A stretch of 64,000 nucleotides of DNA, taken from positions 4,675,501-4,739,500 of the forward strand of contig NZ_CP133190.1 in assembly GCF_030913705.1 (NCBI RefSeq), given 5' to 3'. Below are positions 27,511 to 34,972 of this stretch, piece by piece. This DNA comes from Anaerocolumna sp. MB42-C2. Lineage in GTDB: Bacteria > Bacillota > Clostridia > Lachnospirales > Lachnospiraceae. The first letter of the stretch is position 1, and the number at the start of each line of letters is the position of its first letter. The notes beneath the pieces are model-generated. The model was given only the letters and a program-made list of their open reading frames with translations, was not told the origin of the DNA and did not search any database. The translations under genes and the position numbers were made by a program.

Positions 27511-27825
27511 TTAAATAGCGTTATGAACAAAGGATGCAATCCGATCAATCGGAATATCTACTACGGCACCTACACGATAGCAGCAGTCTTTATCATATCT
27601 TCTGTCGTCATAGCATCCTTTATTATAGTTTGTGTTTAACGGGTTAGTAGGAGCTGAACCCTGTTGTATTACTAAGCGAACGAAATCGCAATTAACTGCT
27701 AAAACAACTCCGGTAAATCCGCTTCCGGATAATCCACCACTGGTAGTAAAAATTGTTACAGTCTGGCCTATAAACTTACGAATATGATTAATAAAAAATT
27801 CATTTCCACCAAATCCATTATACAT
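27511..27825 (-). CDS. Small protein of unknown function, tandem paralogue 2
   Basis: 104 aa, same architecture as the downstream paralogue: HIRKFIGQTVTIFTTSGGLSGSGFTGVVLAVNCDFVRLV, a variable Asn/Tyr/Asp middle (NYNKGCYDDRRYDKDCCYRV) and DIPIDRIASFVHNAI. The conserved ends and variable insert suggest duplication and divergence of the insert. Ribosome site TAAGGAGG. Upstream on its strand lies a short perfect hairpin CCTTG-AAAA-CAAGG near 27865; no sporulation promoter could be fixed. Confidence 0.75.
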   Translation of the reverse strand: MYNGFGGNEFFINHIRKFIGQTVTIFTTSGGLSGSGFTGVVLAVNCDFVRLVIQQGSAPTNPLNTNYNKGCYDDRRYDKDCCYRVGAVVDIPIDRIASFVHNAI

Positions 27826-28067
27826 ATTAAATCCTCCTTAAAGATTTTAAAGGTTTCCTTAACCTTGTTTTCAAGGTATCGTTAACTCTACAATATATTA
27901 TGACATTAAATATACTATTGTGACAATTTACAACATAATATTATAATTTTTTTACTGTTAAAAAAGTTTAAAAAGAAGCAGAATATTGTGACTCCATCAC
28001 AGATAATAATTTTTAAATGATTATAATAAAATTATAGAATCAATAAAAAGAAAGAGGAGATAAGATT

Positions 28068-28385
28068 ATGGGTGTATTAAAAATAACAAAACATAATTTT
28101 GAAAAAGAAGTGTTACATTCAGATAAACCTGTATTATTAGATTTTTGGGCTTCCTGGTGCGGTCCGTGTAAGATGGTAGCTCCTATTATTGACGAAGTTG
28201 CAGAAGAAACGAAAGAGGCTGTAAAGGTAGGTAAGATTAATATTGACGAAGAAGGAGAGTTAGCAGAAGCATTCCGTATTATGAGTATACCTACATTAGT
28301 AGTAGTGAAAGATGGCAAAGTAGTAGAAAGTTCGGTAGGAGTAAAACCCAAGAAAGCAATTCTTTCTTTAATCACAGAGGGATAA
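28068..28385 (+). CDS. trxA: Thioredoxin
   Basis: 105-aa cytosolic thioredoxin with the WCGPC active site (Cys31, Cys34), the preceding DFWAS, the cis-proline loop MSIPTL and a C-terminal GVKPKKAILSLI. Length is normal. Starts at ATG 28068 after AGAGGAG. It stands alone, ended by the terminator at 28442; reductase is not adjacent. Confidence 0.95.
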   Translation: MGVLKITKHNFEKEVLHSDKPVLLDFWASWCGPCKMVAPIIDEVAEETKEAVKVGKINIDEEGELAEAFRIMSIPTLVVVKDGKVVESSVGVKPKKAILSLITEG

Positions 28386-28441
28386 TATAATGAGTTAAGA
28401 CGACTATCTAATGTACAAATAAAATATTATAATATTATCAG

Positions 28442-28473
28442 CAGGCCGGAAATTTCTTCCGGTCTGTTTTTTT
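28442..28473 (+). terminator. Intrinsic terminator after trxA
   Basis: CAGGCCGGAA-ATTTC-TTCCGGTCTG (one G-T pair) followed directly by TTTTTTT. Confidence 0.9.
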
Positions 28474-28510
28474 AATTACTAGGAAAGTTCTCTGAACTTC
28501 CCTAGTAATT
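28474..28510. promoter_or_regulatory. Large palindrome upstream of the hydrogenase operon
   Basis: AATTACTAGGAAAGTTC and GAACTTCCCTAGTAATT pair over 17 bases with one mismatch and a three-base loop, directly after the trxA terminator. It could be a second terminator arm or an operator for the hydrogenase genes that begin 130 bases later. Confidence 0.5.
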
Positions 28511-28638
28511 AAAAAGCTCTACCGGGCAGGATATCATTGTTTGTATTTTGAAGAAATAAAAGAAAACAGTATATTATACAACCTGTACTAATATAAATGA
28601 ATAAAGACGTATCCCAATCACCGGAAAGGGTAGTGCTT

Positions 28639-29511
28639 ATGGAACAAGCAGAATGTCCGTTAACAGAGGAGAAATTAATAACTGCCAGGAGAATAGCAGA
28701 ACATGTTTTAAATCAAGTAAAGGCACAGAGTATAAGCAGAATGAAGGCCATATGGCTGGAAGTGACCGGATGCTCCGGAAATATAATATCATTTATGGAT
28801 AGTGATACACCCAACCTATATGAAATTCTAACTGGAATTATAGATTTGCGATATAGCAACATCTTAATGGGTGCGGAGGGTGAATATGCCTTCGAAAGAT
28901 TCTTAGAAACCCTGGATACGGAATTTATACTATTAGTGGATGGGGCTGTTTCTACTAATAGTAACGGTATGTATAACATTATTGCCAATTATCAAGGCAG
29001 AAGGATAACGGCAATGGAAGCAGTAAACATGGCTGGGGAGAAAGCCAAATACATAGTATCGGTTGGTACTTGTGCTTCCTATGGAGGAATTTCTGCAGCC
29101 AGGCCCAATCCATCCGGTTCGTTAAGTGTTCCTGATTTCTTAAACCGGCCTGTAATACGGCTGCCCGGCTGCTCCAGCCATCCTGATTGGGTATTGGGAA
29201 CATTGGCTCATTTAATAGGGTATGGTGTACCGCTGCTGGATGAAGATAGCAGGCCTGTTTTGTTTTATGGCAGCACTGTACATGATAATTGTACAAGACG
29301 TGGATTCTTTGATAATGGAATTTATGCCAGAAATTTCGGCGAGGAGGGGTGTATGTTTGAGATTGGATGCAGAGGCCCGGTAACAAGAGCTGATTGTCCC
29401 AGGCGTAAATGGAATGGTTATGTTAACTGGCCGGTTGGAGATAATTCCTGCTGCATCGGATGTACGCAGCGTTATTTTCCGGATGGTATGGAGCCATTTG
29501 TAAGATATTAA
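28639..29511 (+). CDS. [NiFe] hydrogenase small subunit, cytosolic
   Basis: 290-aa electron-transfer subunit holding three Fe-S clusters. No Tat signal or C-terminal anchor, so cytosolic. Cluster residues seen: Cys45 in LEVTGCSGN, Cys145 (VGTCASYGG) and Cys178 (LPGCSSHPDW) for the proximal cluster; His215 and Cys218 (VHDNCTRRGFF), Cys238 and Cys244 (EEGCMFEIGCRGP) for the distal; Cys253, Cys271/272 and Cys275 (CCIGCTQRYFPD) for the medial. The first Cys of the usual proximal CxxC is Val42. As I recall, cyanobacterial-type (group 2a) HupS also reads xxxCSGN there. ATG 28639 follows GGAAAGGG; ATG 28597 has no ribosome site. Followed by the large subunit. Confidence 0.92.
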   Translation: MEQAECPLTEEKLITARRIAEHVLNQVKAQSISRMKAIWLEVTGCSGNIISFMDSDTPNLYEILTGIIDLRYSNILMGAEGEYAFERFLETLDTEFILLVDGAVSTNSNGMYNIIANYQGRRITAMEAVNMAGEKAKYIVSVGTCASYGGISAARPNPSGSLSVPDFLNRPVIRLPGCSSHPDWVLGTLAHLIGYGVPLLDEDSRPVLFYGSTVHDNCTRRGFFDNGIYARNFGEEGCMFEIGCRGPVTRADCPRRKWNGYVNWPVGDNSCCIGCTQRYFPDGMEPFVRY

Positions 29512-29601
29512 TTATTTAATCATGTGAGTCTCACCAAATAGATATCAAAGATATGATAGTGATTAGCTAATTATAAGCAAGAAAATGGAAAGGAGGTATC
29601 T

Positions 29602-30990
29602 ATGGGAGAAATTATTACAATAGATCCGATTACCAGAATAAGCGGATTTATGGAGATTCAGGCTGAAGTGGAGAATAATGTAATTGTAAACGTCAATTCG
29701 GTTGGTCTGTTGTACCGGGGGTTTGAGCAGATGCTGAAAGGAAGATCCCCTATGGATGCAATCTATTTTACCCAAAGGATCTGCGGAATCTGTTCTTCTG
29801 CCCATGCCACTGCATCTGCGCTGGCACTGGAGAATGCCATGAAGCTGAACATCAGCTTAAATGATAGTTATCTCAGAGATATTATACATGGAATGGAATT
29901 TGTACAGAACCACATCAGGCACTTTTATCAGCTGGCCATTCCCAGTTTTGCCCGTATTAAAAGTCTTAAGCTGGTGGATGATCAGGGTTATAGTGATTTC
30001 AGATTACCGGAGGAAATAAACAGCCAGATCGAAATGCATTATGCCCAGAGTATAGAACTCAGCAGACTGGCCCATGAAGCTTTAGCGGTATTGGGAGGCA
30101 AAGCACCACATAATCATGGCATATTTCTCGGAGGGGTTACCACAATTATAGACAGCTATAATTTATCTAAGATTAAAACAATCATTGACAGGATATTATC
30201 TTTTGTATCAAATGTAATGCTGGAGGATATGGGTATCATCGCAGATTATTACTCGGATTATTTTCATAAAGGTATCTCCTATCCTAATTTTATGAGTTAC
30301 GGTATTTACAACAAATATGAAGATCAGGAAATTACATTTGTAAATGCGGGAGTAATGATAGAGGGAGTGTTATATCCTTTTGATCAGCAGAATATAACAG
30401 AGCAAATTAAATATGCATGGTATCAGAGGAATCAGGACTACGATTCCGTCGATCTTACAAAAGAAGATGCCTATTCCTTTATAAAAGCACCCCGTTACAA
30501 TAGTAATCCTATGGAGGTAGGGCCGTTGGCACGACTTATTATATCAGGAGATTATACGACAGGCCACTCCTGTATGGATCGTTACATAGCAAGAGTTATT
30601 GAAACAGATATATTACTCAAAATAATGAAAAAAATAGCTGATAGAATTGAACTGCTTCCCAATAACCAACAGCCCTATGTAATGCCTGACGAAGCCTATG
30701 GTATCGGACTTACGGATACAACCAGAGGTGCTTTGGGGCATTGGTTACAGATTAAAAATCAGGTGATTGAACACTACAATATTATTACACCATCGGTCTG
30801 GAATCTATCACCAAGGGATGCTTTTGGAGTACTTGGAGTAGTTGAAAATGCTTTAATCGGTACAGAAATTAATAACATAAAGGAACCTGTAGAAATCGGA
30901 CGAATTGTTCGTTCCTATGATCCCTGTGTTTCCTGTGCTACTCATCTGATTGGCGATACAGGCGGAAAGATTATTGAGGTAATTGTTTGA
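29602..30990 (+). CDS. [NiFe] hydrogenase large (catalytic) subunit
   Basis: 462-aa catalytic subunit. The nickel-iron site is bound by Cys61 and Cys64 (RICGICSSAH) and by Cys442 and Cys445 (DPCVSCATH). The sequence runs 14 residues past His448, the C-terminal tail expected to be removed by the maturation protease encoded next. Strong GGAAAGGAGG before ATG 29602. Length is somewhat short but full for a cytosolic group 1/2-type enzyme. It forms the heterodimer with the upstream small subunit. No accessory hypBCDEF genes lie in the window, so these must be elsewhere if the enzyme is made active. Confidence 0.95.
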   Translation: MGEIITIDPITRISGFMEIQAEVENNVIVNVNSVGLLYRGFEQMLKGRSPMDAIYFTQRICGICSSAHATASALALENAMKLNISLNDSYLRDIIHGMEFVQNHIRHFYQLAIPSFARIKSLKLVDDQGYSDFRLPEEINSQIEMHYAQSIELSRLAHEALAVLGGKAPHNHGIFLGGVTTIIDSYNLSKIKTIIDRILSFVSNVMLEDMGIIADYYSDYFHKGISYPNFMSYGIYNKYEDQEITFVNAGVMIEGVLYPFDQQNITEQIKYAWYQRNQDYDSVDLTKEDAYSFIKAPRYNSNPMEVGPLARLIISGDYTTGHSCMDRYIARVIETDILLKIMKKIADRIELLPNNQQPYVMPDEAYGIGLTDTTRGALGHWLQIKNQVIEHYNIITPSVWNLSPRDAFGVLGVVENALIGTEINNIKEPVEIGRIVRSYDPCVSCATHLIGDTGGKIIEVIV

Positions 30991-31002
30991 AGGAGAAGTA
31001 GG

Positions 31003-31470
31003 ATGCTAAAATTGATCGCAATGGGAAATGTACTGATGAAAGATGACGGGATTGGTATATTTGCTGCAAAAGCAATGGAGGAAGAACTGAAAGCAAAAGG
31101 TGTAGAAGTTATATTCGGTGAGACAGATTTTGGATATTGTATTACCAAAGTAAATGATTTTGATACGGTAATCATACTCGATGCTGCAAGTTATGGAAAA
31201 AGTCCGGGTGAAATATCCGTAATACCTCTTAATCAATATACCTGTGATTACGATGGTTATACCCAGCACAGTTATAATTTGCTGGATATCTTAAAACTAT
31301 ATTATCCTAATCTGGAAGGTGATATTCTGGCTATTGAAGTAAAAGAAATAACCTTTGGCTTTGGTTTAACACAGGAATTACAAAAGAAGAAAAAAGATAT
31401 TATCAAAAAAATCCAGTCTTATCTGGATTTATTGCTGGAAGAAAGAAGGGTGCAGGTTGAAAGAAAATAA
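31003..31470 (+). CDS. Hydrogenase maturation endopeptidase (HyaD/HupD family)
   Basis: 155-aa nickel-dependent protease that trims the C-terminus of the large subunit. Family signature GNVLMKDDGIG with Asp15 at the position of the usual Glu, Asp60 in ILDAAS, and His89 in TQHSYNL: the three expected nickel-sensing residues. It starts 12 bases after the large subunit with GGAGAAG upstream. Its end overlaps the TTG start of the next gene by 14 bases, tying that gene to the operon. Confidence 0.92.
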   Translation: MLKLIAMGNVLMKDDGIGIFAAKAMEEELKAKGVEVIFGETDFGYCITKVNDFDTVIILDAASYGKSPGEISVIPLNQYTCDYDGYTQHSYNLLDILKLYYPNLEGDILAIEVKEITFGFGLTQELQKKKKDIIKKIQSYLDLLLEERRVQVERK

Positions 31471-32038
31471 AAGATTCGATCGGATGAAAGATGAGTATGA
31501 TTTAAAAGATATGATTAATCAATTTGCAAAGGAAATCAGTTATTACAGCCAGATGGAAGCACTTGGAGTAACTCCCTATGAAAAAAATTATCACCAGAAC
31601 CTGATAAAAGAGCGCACAGAAGAATTAATTATACAAATGGAACGTTATGTGTCTAAAGCAGGGAATCCTGTTATGCAGCAATTTCCAGAGAATGTACCTG
31701 AATCGGTTCCGGAGCTGCCGCCTTTAGTTGCACCACCTCCACTAGACGTACCGGAACAGGCACCGGAGACAGCCCCGCCGGCTAAGGTACCCCCTGTGGA
31801 ACAAAAAGCTTTTACCTTGGAGGAATTAAAATACTATAACGGGGAGAACGGCCGCGCTGCTTATGTAGCCGTTAACGGTGTTGTGTATGATGTAAGCCGG
31901 AGAATAGGCTGGGCAGGAGGCACCCATTTTGGATTATTCTCCGGAAATGATTTATCCCAACAGTTTATGGCATGCCACAGGGGATTAACAGCTATCTTAG
32001 ATCAGCTGCCGGTGGTTGGAATATTAGTATCGGAATAA
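31457..32038 (+). CDS. Cytochrome b5-like heme-binding domain protein in the hydrogenase operon
   Basis: 193 aa, no signal or membrane helix. N-terminal charged helical part (1-70), a Pro-rich linker (about 75-115), then a b5-like heme/steroid-binding domain at about 118-190: FTLEELKYYNGENGRAAYVAVNGVVYDVSRR, with His157 (AGGTHFGLFSGNDL) and His174 (ACHRG) at the places expected for the two heme ligands. TTG 31457 is supported by AGAAGGG and by the 14-base overlap with the protease gene; the first ATG (31484) has no ribosome site. It may carry electrons to or from the hydrogenase. Heme binding is inferred from the two histidines. Confidence 0.82.
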   Translation: MKENKRFDRMKDEYDLKDMINQFAKEISYYSQMEALGVTPYEKNYHQNLIKERTEELIIQMERYVSKAGNPVMQQFPENVPESVPELPPLVAPPPLDVPEQAPETAPPAKVPPVEQKAFTLEELKYYNGENGRAAYVAVNGVVYDVSRRIGWAGGTHFGLFSGNDLSQQFMACHRGLTAILDQLPVVGILVSE

Positions 32039-32105
32039 TTGTGATTAAGAGATGACAAGCCGGTCGGAATTAGGAAAAACAGGCGAAAATAAGGAGGGTA
32101 ATTAG

Positions 32106-32366
32106 ATGCATGATACTATTTTGTTAAACAAAATTACAGAGGAAGTAGAACTTTTAAGTAAAACAAATCATTTCAATAAGGTTAATAAGTTATTAATCTG
32201 TTTAAATCCGAACAGTCATGTTAATGAGGATAATTTATATGATTATCTTCATAATGCAAATAAAAAACTATTTGGCTTATGGACAAAAATCAGCATAGAA
32301 AGGGATGATATACCGGACCAGGTTGCCATATTAAAAAGTATAGAAGGAGAAAAATCTTCAAAATAA
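32106..32366 (+). CDS. HypA-like protein without the zinc domain
   Basis: 86 aa starting MHDTILLNKITEEVELLSK, then KVNKLLICLNPNSHVNEDNLYDYL and FGLWTKISIERDDIPDQ. This matches the nickel-binding N-terminal half of HypA/HybF (MHE...I.E.V ... L.IG.LS.V.PE.L.F.F ... L.IE..P): the His2 nickel ligand is kept, while Glu3 is Asp. Normal HypA is about 115 aa with a CxxC...CxxC zinc ribbon in the second half; no Cys pair is present here. AAGGAGGG precedes ATG 32106, 67 bases after the b5-like gene. Probably a nickel-delivery or assembly partner. HypA kinship is by pattern only. Confidence 0.65.
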   Translation: MHDTILLNKITEEVELLSKTNHFNKVNKLLICLNPNSHVNEDNLYDYLHNANKKLFGLWTKISIERDDIPDQVAILKSIEGEKSSK

Positions 32367-32419
32367 CTTTATTACATAATTTAGAAATAAGAACATATTA
32401 ATTAAATAATAACAGGCAT

Positions 32420-34141
32420 GTGGCGGCGGTAGTAAGAATGAGCCCTGAAGATAGATATAAAATAAACAGTAATGCTTTTGCTGACTTCGTGATGGATAAT
32501 TACGATAGGATAAATGCAGTACGTAATAATCCCTATTATTCAGTTCAGCTAATTGAAAATAAATATGCGATTGTTTATTTACCCCTGGAAAATATGACTG
32601 TAAATAGTATCCGGCAATTTGGGTATTTGAATATTCCTAAACTTTATGGGTTATTGTCTTATGTCAGCCTGGATGCTTCGGGTATCAATCAGATTCGCAG
32701 CGATGAAAACTATAACTTTAAGGGTCAGGGGGTGTTAATGGGATTTATAGATACCGGAATCGATTACATTAATGCAGCTTTCCGAAATACTGATAAAACC
32801 ACCAGAATTATATCTATATGGGATCAGTCCATAGACAGTGACAAATATCCCGAAAATTTTTATTATGGTACAGAATATAACAGAGACCAAATTAATTCAG
32901 CTCTTCAAAGTACAGACCCAATGTCAATTGTACCCAGTACGGATACAATTGGTCATGGGACGATGATGGCGGGAGTTGCGGCAGGGACCGCTTCAGAAGA
33001 AAATGGTTTCAGCGGAGTAGTTCCGGATACAGAATTAATTATTGTTAAACTAAAAGCTGCGAAATCTTATTTAAAAGAGTTTTTTTGTGTTCCCGAGAAT
33101 GCTGTCTGCTATCAGGAAAATGATATTATGCTGGGGGTAAACTATGTGATAGAGGTAGCAAGACAATTACAAAGACCTCTGGTAATATGTTTGGGAATCG
33201 GTACAAACCAGGGTTCCCACGAAGGAAAATGCATCTTGTGCAGATACCTTCAGGACATTTGTAACAGAGTCGGAACATCAGTTGTAACGGCAGCCGGGAA
33301 TGAAGGAAACCGGGGACATCACTACTATGGAGAAGTAAATCCGTCAAAAACCCAGGAGACCATTGGCCTTAACGTGGGTGAAAATGAAACCGGTTTTGCA
33401 GTTGAACTATGGGGATATGTCCCTAACGTAGTTGAAATGGATATTTATTCACCTGATTTTACGTTAGTTGCACATATTCCGGAGAGTCTAAGTCCTCAGG
33501 AAACAAAGGTAATAACTTATCAGGACACCACAATACTTGTGGATAATCAAGTCAGTGAAACTTCAACCGGTAACCAGCTTATATTAGTACGTTTCCAAAA
33601 ACCAAAAAGCGGTATATGGAGGTTCATCGTTAAGGGGACAGGAGATTTAAATTCAAGGTATCATATCTGGTTACCAATGTACAATTTTATAACAGAGAAT
33701 ACCTTTTTCTTTAATTCGGATACCAATACAACAATTACTTCCATTGGCAATACGGTTAATGTTATAACAGCTAGCGCATATAATCCGGTTAATGACAGTT
33801 TGTATTATTATTCCAGCAGAGGATTTACCAAAGATAACGGACTGAAACCGGACATAGCGGCGCCGGGAGTTAATATTAAATCACCAGCAATGGGTAATAC
33901 CTATATTCGGGTGACAGGAACCGGTGCGGCTGCGGCACATGCTGCCGGAGTATCCGCCATGTTATTGGAATGGGGAATAATTAGGGGGAACCTGCCTTCT
34001 ATGACAAATGTGATAATCAGAAGAATGTTAGTCAGCGGTGCAAGAAGATTTAATAATATACCTTATCCCAATCAAGACTGGGGATTCGGTATACTGGATA
34101 TATACAGAACCCTTTTATTATTTATGAGCGAAGGGGTCTAG
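32420..34141 (+). CDS. Subtilase-family (S8) protein with Gly at the catalytic Ser position
   Basis: 573 aa. S8 fold with Asp111 (GFIDTGIDY), His179 (DTIGHGTMMAG) and the oxyanion Asn in TAAGNEGN. The block that normally reads GTSMAxPH reads GTGAAAAH, so residue 502 (GGT at 33923) is Gly, not Ser. Overall it resembles clostridial Csp-like germination subtilases, which include pseudoproteases. A long insert at about 325-440 separates the two halves of the domain, as in Csp proteins. No signal peptide. Start uncertain: GTG 32420, or ATG 32438 without a clear ribosome site. Followed by a terminator. Confidence 0.82.
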   Translation: MAAVVRMSPEDRYKINSNAFADFVMDNYDRINAVRNNPYYSVQLIENKYAIVYLPLENMTVNSIRQFGYLNIPKLYGLLSYVSLDASGINQIRSDENYNFKGQGVLMGFIDTGIDYINAAFRNTDKTTRIISIWDQSIDSDKYPENFYYGTEYNRDQINSALQSTDPMSIVPSTDTIGHGTMMAGVAAGTASEENGFSGVVPDTELIIVKLKAAKSYLKEFFCVPENAVCYQENDIMLGVNYVIEVARQLQRPLVICLGIGTNQGSHEGKCILCRYLQDICNRVGTSVVTAAGNEGNRGHHYYGEVNPSKTQETIGLNVGENETGFAVELWGYVPNVVEMDIYSPDFTLVAHIPESLSPQETKVITYQDTTILVDNQVSETSTGNQLILVRFQKPKSGIWRFIVKGTGDLNSRYHIWLPMYNFITENTFFFNSDTNTTITSIGNTVNVITASAYNPVNDSLYYYSSRGFTKDNGLKPDIAAPGVNIKSPAMGNTYIRVTGTGAAAAHAAGVSAMLLEWGIIRGNLPSMTNVIIRRMLVSGARRFNNIPYPNQDWGFGILDIYRTLLLFMSEGV

Positions 34142-34166
34142 CTTATTATGAAATTAATATATTCTT

Positions 34167-34197
34167 AAGGGAAGTCAGTTACAGGCTTCCTTTTTAT
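34167..34197 (+). terminator. Intrinsic terminator after the subtilase
   Basis: AAGGGAAGTC / GGCTTCCTTT with a short loop and a following TTTTTATTTT. It overlaps the end of the convergent Fur-family gene. Confidence 0.65.
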
Positions 34198-34616
34198 TTT
34201 GTATTGGCCTTTTTGGCCGCACATTTCGGACATATTCCGAAGAATTCCAGATTGTGTCCGGTAATAACATAACCGGTTTCAGAGGCCAGATAATTCTCAA
34301 GACTTTCAAGGGGACAGGCATTAATAGGTATACTTTCATTACACAATGTACATATAAGGGAATGCCTGTGGGTGTGATTATTTATTTCATAATAAGTTTT
34401 ACCATCCTGGTGCAGCGCCTTAATAATTACATTCTTATCTGCTAAAGCATTTAAAGCGCGGTATATGGTAGATATACTCATCTTCATATCTTTTGAAGTC
34501 AATTCAGCGATTTCTTCTGCTGTCAGAGCATTAGATGCAGCTTCTAATACAGATAATATAAGAATACGCTTTTTGGTTTGCTTAAGGTCTGCAGATTTTA
34601 ATGTATTATTATCCAA
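34194..34616 (-). CDS. zur: Fur-family metal regulator, probably zinc-sensing (Zur)
   Basis: 140-aa repressor: winged helix with recognition part KMSISTIYRALNALADK (about 45-61), a His-rich metal site HTHRH (81-85), His121, and structural zinc pairs Cys89/Cys92 (CTLC) and Cys129/Cys132 (CPKC). It is divergent from znuA, and the znuA promoter carries a 7-1-7 palindrome of Fur-family form, which favours Zur over Fur or PerR. A possible self-operator ATTATT-AACA-AATAAT lies near 34667-34682. The assignment to zinc rests on neighbours. Confidence 0.85.
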   Translation of the reverse strand: MDNNTLKSADLKQTKKRILILSVLEAASNALTAEEIAELTSKDMKMSISTIYRALNALADKNVIIKALHQDGKTYYEINNHTHRHSLICTLCNESIPINACPLESLENYLASETGYVITGHNLEFFGICPKCAAKKANTK

Positions 34617-34830
34617 GGTAGTTCACTCCTTTAAACCTGACATAGGATACTTTGTGTAAAGTATTCATTATTAACAAATAATAGTCTTAGTTAATAATCT
34701 ATGTTTATTCTCTTAAAATCATAGAATACAGTTTGGCAATTGTCAAGAAGAAATAATTTATCGTATTTTAAACAAACCCGGTAAAATCAACTTTAACTAT
34801 TCTAATTATTTTAGCCAATAAATTTCATCC

Positions 34831-34880
34831 TTGACAGTTTGAAAATATCGTAGTATATTAAATGCAAATGATTTGCATTT
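34831..34880 (+). promoter_or_regulatory. znu promoter with Zur-type box
   Basis: TTGACA (34831-34836), a 17-base spacer and TATATT (34854-34859) make a near-consensus vegetative promoter. Directly after the -10, 34860-34880 is a perfect palindrome with core TGCAAAT-G-ATTTGCA, the 7-1-7 layout of Fur/Zur boxes, placed to block initiation when zinc is ample. Confidence 0.85.
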
Positions 34881-34972
34881 GCGTTTGTTTCTAAAAGCAT
34901 ATCATCTCATGGATGATAGTTCAAAAATTTATGAAAATTATAGCTTTATAAAGAAAGATACGGTGATTTAAA

